DNA of 7,927 nucleotides from Synergistaceae bacterium (lineage in GTDB: Bacteria > Synergistota > Synergistia > Synergistales > Synergistaceae). A program made the translations under genes and the position numbers. Where the stretch lies: positions 1 to 7,927 of the forward strand of contig JAISRP010000175.1 in the NCBI GenBank assembly GCA_031273585.1. The letters run 5' to 3'. The notes under the pieces were generated by a model that had not been told where the DNA came from, ran no database searches, and saw only the letters and a program-made list of their open reading frames with translations. Below, piece after piece: positions 6,916 through 7,927 of the stretch (its first letter is position 1; every line of letters begins with the position of its first letter).

Positions 6916-7581
6916 CTAGGAGAGAAAATACTGCTTTATGGGACGCCCCTTGGCCTGATACTTGTTCTTCACGTGCAGCTTTCCGGTGTTGACCAGGGCC
7001 TCGCAGTACTTCCTGACCGTGATCCTCGAGACGTTCAGCACGCCTGCGATCTCCCCCGCCGACTGTGGCTGATCCCGCTCCTCGATGAGCTGCAGGACCT
7101 TCTCCAGCATCTCGCTGTTCTTGATGGTGCCGGCGATGATGTGCTGATGGCGCTCGCGAGGAAAAAATATTGCGTCCAGCCTCTCCTGCTGCACCGGATA
7201 CTCCAGGGCCTCGCCGTATATGTGGCGGTAGCGGAACATCTCGAGAGAAAAACGGAGCCGCTCCGGCGCCGCCGGCCTCAGTATCATGTCCCACACCCCG
7301 AACGATATGGCCTCCTGCACAAACTCCTTCGGCGGGTTCTGCACCAACAACAGAAGTTTTGTCCTGTACGCCGCCTCGACAAAGCCCTGCCACCGGTCTA
7401 TGTTGTCCTGCCCGCCTAAAATGACAAGATCGACCGGTACCACCTTCATCCGTTCGATAGCGCCGTCGACGTGCTCGACCTTGTCAACGACCAGGTAGTT
7501 GTCGAAATACCTGATTACCTGCCCTATTGAAAACAGCACCAAAGGGTCAGATTCTACTATCAGCAAATGAATAGGTTTCAT
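6916..7581 (-). CDS. CitB/DctR-like transcriptional regulator with a degenerate receiver domain
   Basis: A 221-aa cytosolic DNA-binding protein with the CitB/DpiA/DctR layout. The N-terminal receiver-like domain (about 4-118) has L-L-I-V-E-S-D-P-L-V (6-15) and V-D-L-V-I-L-G-G (50-57). A linker follows, then a C-terminal HTH (about 172-195, A-G-E-I-A-G-V-L-N-V-S-R-I-T-V-R-K-Y) and a basic wing ending G-R-P-I-K-Q-Y-F-L-S. Related regulators control C4-dicarboxylate or citrate uptake after phosphorylation by a DcuS/CitA-type kinase. Here the phospho-acceptor Asp is G56, the second acidic-pair residue is S11, the switch Thr/Ser is Q81, and the conserved Lys is R102, so normal phosphorylation is not expected. 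No kinase gene is adjacent. The ATG at 7581 follows an AGGGGGG stretch. Targets are unknown; autoregulation or control of the next gene, cheW, is a guess. Confidence 0.88.
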   Translation of the reverse strand: MKPIHLLIVESDPLVLFSIGQVIRYFDNYLVVDKVEHVDGAIERMKVVPVDLVILGGQDNIDRWQGFVEAAYRTKLLLLVQNPPKEFVQEAISFGVWDMILRPAAPERLRFSLEMFRYRHIYGEALEYPVQQERLDAIFFPRERHQHIIAGTIKNSEMLEKVLQLIEERDQPQSAGEIAGVLNVSRITVRKYCEALVNTGKLHVKNKYQAKGRPIKQYFLS

Positions 7582-7621
7582 TTTTCATTCCCCCCTACAG
7601 ACAATTTCACCCCGTAGTACA

Positions 7622-7650
7622 ATAATAACACGATTTTACAGAAATGGAAG
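7622..7650 (-). promoter_or_regulatory. Possible promoter of the receiver-HTH regulator
   Basis: TATTAT (7627-7622) resembles a -10 box, about 40 bp before the start codon. A weak -35 candidate, CTTCCA, lies 17 bp upstream (7650-7645) and matches consensus at only three positions, so an activator or another sigma factor may be needed. Confidence 0.35.
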
Positions 7651-7683
7651 AGTTAAGAGCGGGTGATATAAAAAAATTTCCAT

Positions 7684-7712
7684 ATTAGTTAATTTTTCGG
7701 TCATATACTAAT
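7684..7712. repeat. Inverted repeat ATTAGT-N17-ACTAAT
   Basis: Perfect 6-bp arms at 7684-7689 and 7707-7712, 23 bp centre to centre (about two helical turns), upstream of the regulator's putative promoter. The spacing would suit a dimeric binding protein, but chance in AT-rich DNA is plausible. Confidence 0.3.
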
Positions 7713-7752
7713 TAGAAATACTGAGTTGTCACTTCTCGTCAATATTCCTTAC

Positions 7753-7774
7753 AAAAAAACAGCGGGGCGTGCTG
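7753..7774 (-). terminator. Possible weak rho-independent terminator reading leftward
   Basis: On the minus strand CAGC-N7-GCTG (7774-7760) is followed at once by seven T (7759-7753). The stem is only 4 bp but the U-tract is good. It could end a transcript entering from beyond the right edge and insulate the regulator. Confidence 0.4.
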
Positions 7775-7814
7775 ACTTGTTTTCGCAAAAATTACTGTTG
7801 AGAAAATACATAAG

Positions 7815-7841
7815 CTAAACACTTAAAACCATCAAGTTTAG
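7815..7841. repeat. Inverted repeat CTAAAC-N15-GTTTAG
   Basis: Perfect 6-bp arms at 7815-7820 and 7836-7841, part of a cluster of small foldable elements at the right edge. No function can be assigned. Confidence 0.3.
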
Positions 7842-7906
7842 AATTCGTGTCCATCGAGTCGTCTCAAACGATGACGCTCCGGCTAGAGACCATTCCAGTT
7901 CAAGAC

Positions 7907-7923
7907 CGTGGGCTCCGCCCACG
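7907..7923. repeat. Perfect GC-rich hairpin at the right edge
   Basis: CGTGGGC-TCC-GCCCACG: 7-bp perfect arms with a 3-nt loop. No T-run follows on either strand within view, so it is not a clear intrinsic terminator. Hairpins of this size and composition occur at ends of IS200/IS605-type elements, but no transposase gene is visible here. Confidence 0.5.
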
Positions 7924-7927
7924 CCCG

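Larger units (their letters stand above)
7582..7927. other. AT-rich gene-free region upstream of the regulator
   Basis: I see no credible gene in these 346 bp. Hand count gives 78 G/C of 240 bases over 7621-7860, far below the coding regions. It contains A-tracts (7670-7676, 7753-7759), a likely -10 box for the regulator, a leftward terminator candidate, three inverted repeats, and a return to GC-rich sequence after about 7870. It reads as a divergence or end zone between operons, possibly with the remains or edge of a mobile element at the far right. Confidence 0.7.

Noticed and set aside
6532..7419. Long plus-strand open frame (295 codons) spanning the cheW-regulator gap
   Set aside because: It lies opposite two confidently recognised genes, has biased antisense-like composition and shows no family motif; long antisense frames are expected in GC-rich DNA.
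7847..7927. Plus-strand GTG-initiated open frame of 27 codons running off the right edge
   Set aside because: No Shine-Dalgarno, no recognisable motif, and it runs through a perfect hairpin; too short to support.
1..7927. CRISPR arrays, tRNA or rRNA genes, toxin-antitoxin pairs, riboswitches
   Set aside because: No regularly spaced repeats, cloverleaf or rRNA-like sequence, and no small gene pair was seen on either strand.

Overview
The window is a dense bacterial segment with eight protein genes, all on the minus strand, so the operons read from high to low coordinates. Coding DNA is GC-rich. The exception is the stretch right of about 7590, where I counted 78 G/C in 240 bases (about 33%) over 7621-7860. 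The gene content suggests a diderm, possibly anaerobic bacterium: a secreted AMIN-type N-acetylmuramoyl-alanine amidase coupled to a GerMN membrane protein, rdgB, a TldE/PmbA homologue, a low-specificity threonine aldolase, a PHP phosphoesterase, CheW and a CitB/DctR-like regulator. I lean towards Synergistota from this combination, but that is an inference from memory, not a test.

Right part (7927 to about 6916). An AT-rich, gene-free stretch of about 350 bp holds a possible leftward terminator, several inverted repeats and a probable promoter. It leads into a 221-aa regulator with a CitB/DctR-type layout (receiver plus C-terminal HTH/wing). Its receiver has lost the phospho-acceptor Asp, one of the paired acidic residues, the switch Thr/Ser and the conserved Lys. 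This is the most unusual feature in the window.

Middle (6915-5326). A 223-bp gap carries a good sigma70-type promoter and two inverted repeats. It is followed by cheW and, 20 bp later, a YciV/RNase AM-type PHP-domain phosphoesterase, probably in one transcript. No other chemotaxis gene is visible.

Left part (5325-1). A 197-bp gap contains a near-consensus promoter (ATGACA-N16-TATGAT). Next come threonine aldolase (TTG start with a perfect Shine-Dalgarno), TldE/PmbA (GTG start overlapping the previous stop), the amidase (overlapping start), a GerMN protein (ATGA overlap) and rdgB (GTG start, cut by the left window edge). The overlaps indicate one translationally coupled operon mixing amino-acid metabolism, peptide processing, cell-wall hydrolysis and nucleotide-pool cleaning.

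I see no RNA gene, CRISPR array, complete insertion sequence or toxin-antitoxin pair. I do not see a clear new multi-gene system. The degenerate-receiver regulator beside an isolated cheW, and a TldE without TldD tied to an aldolase, are the leads worth following.
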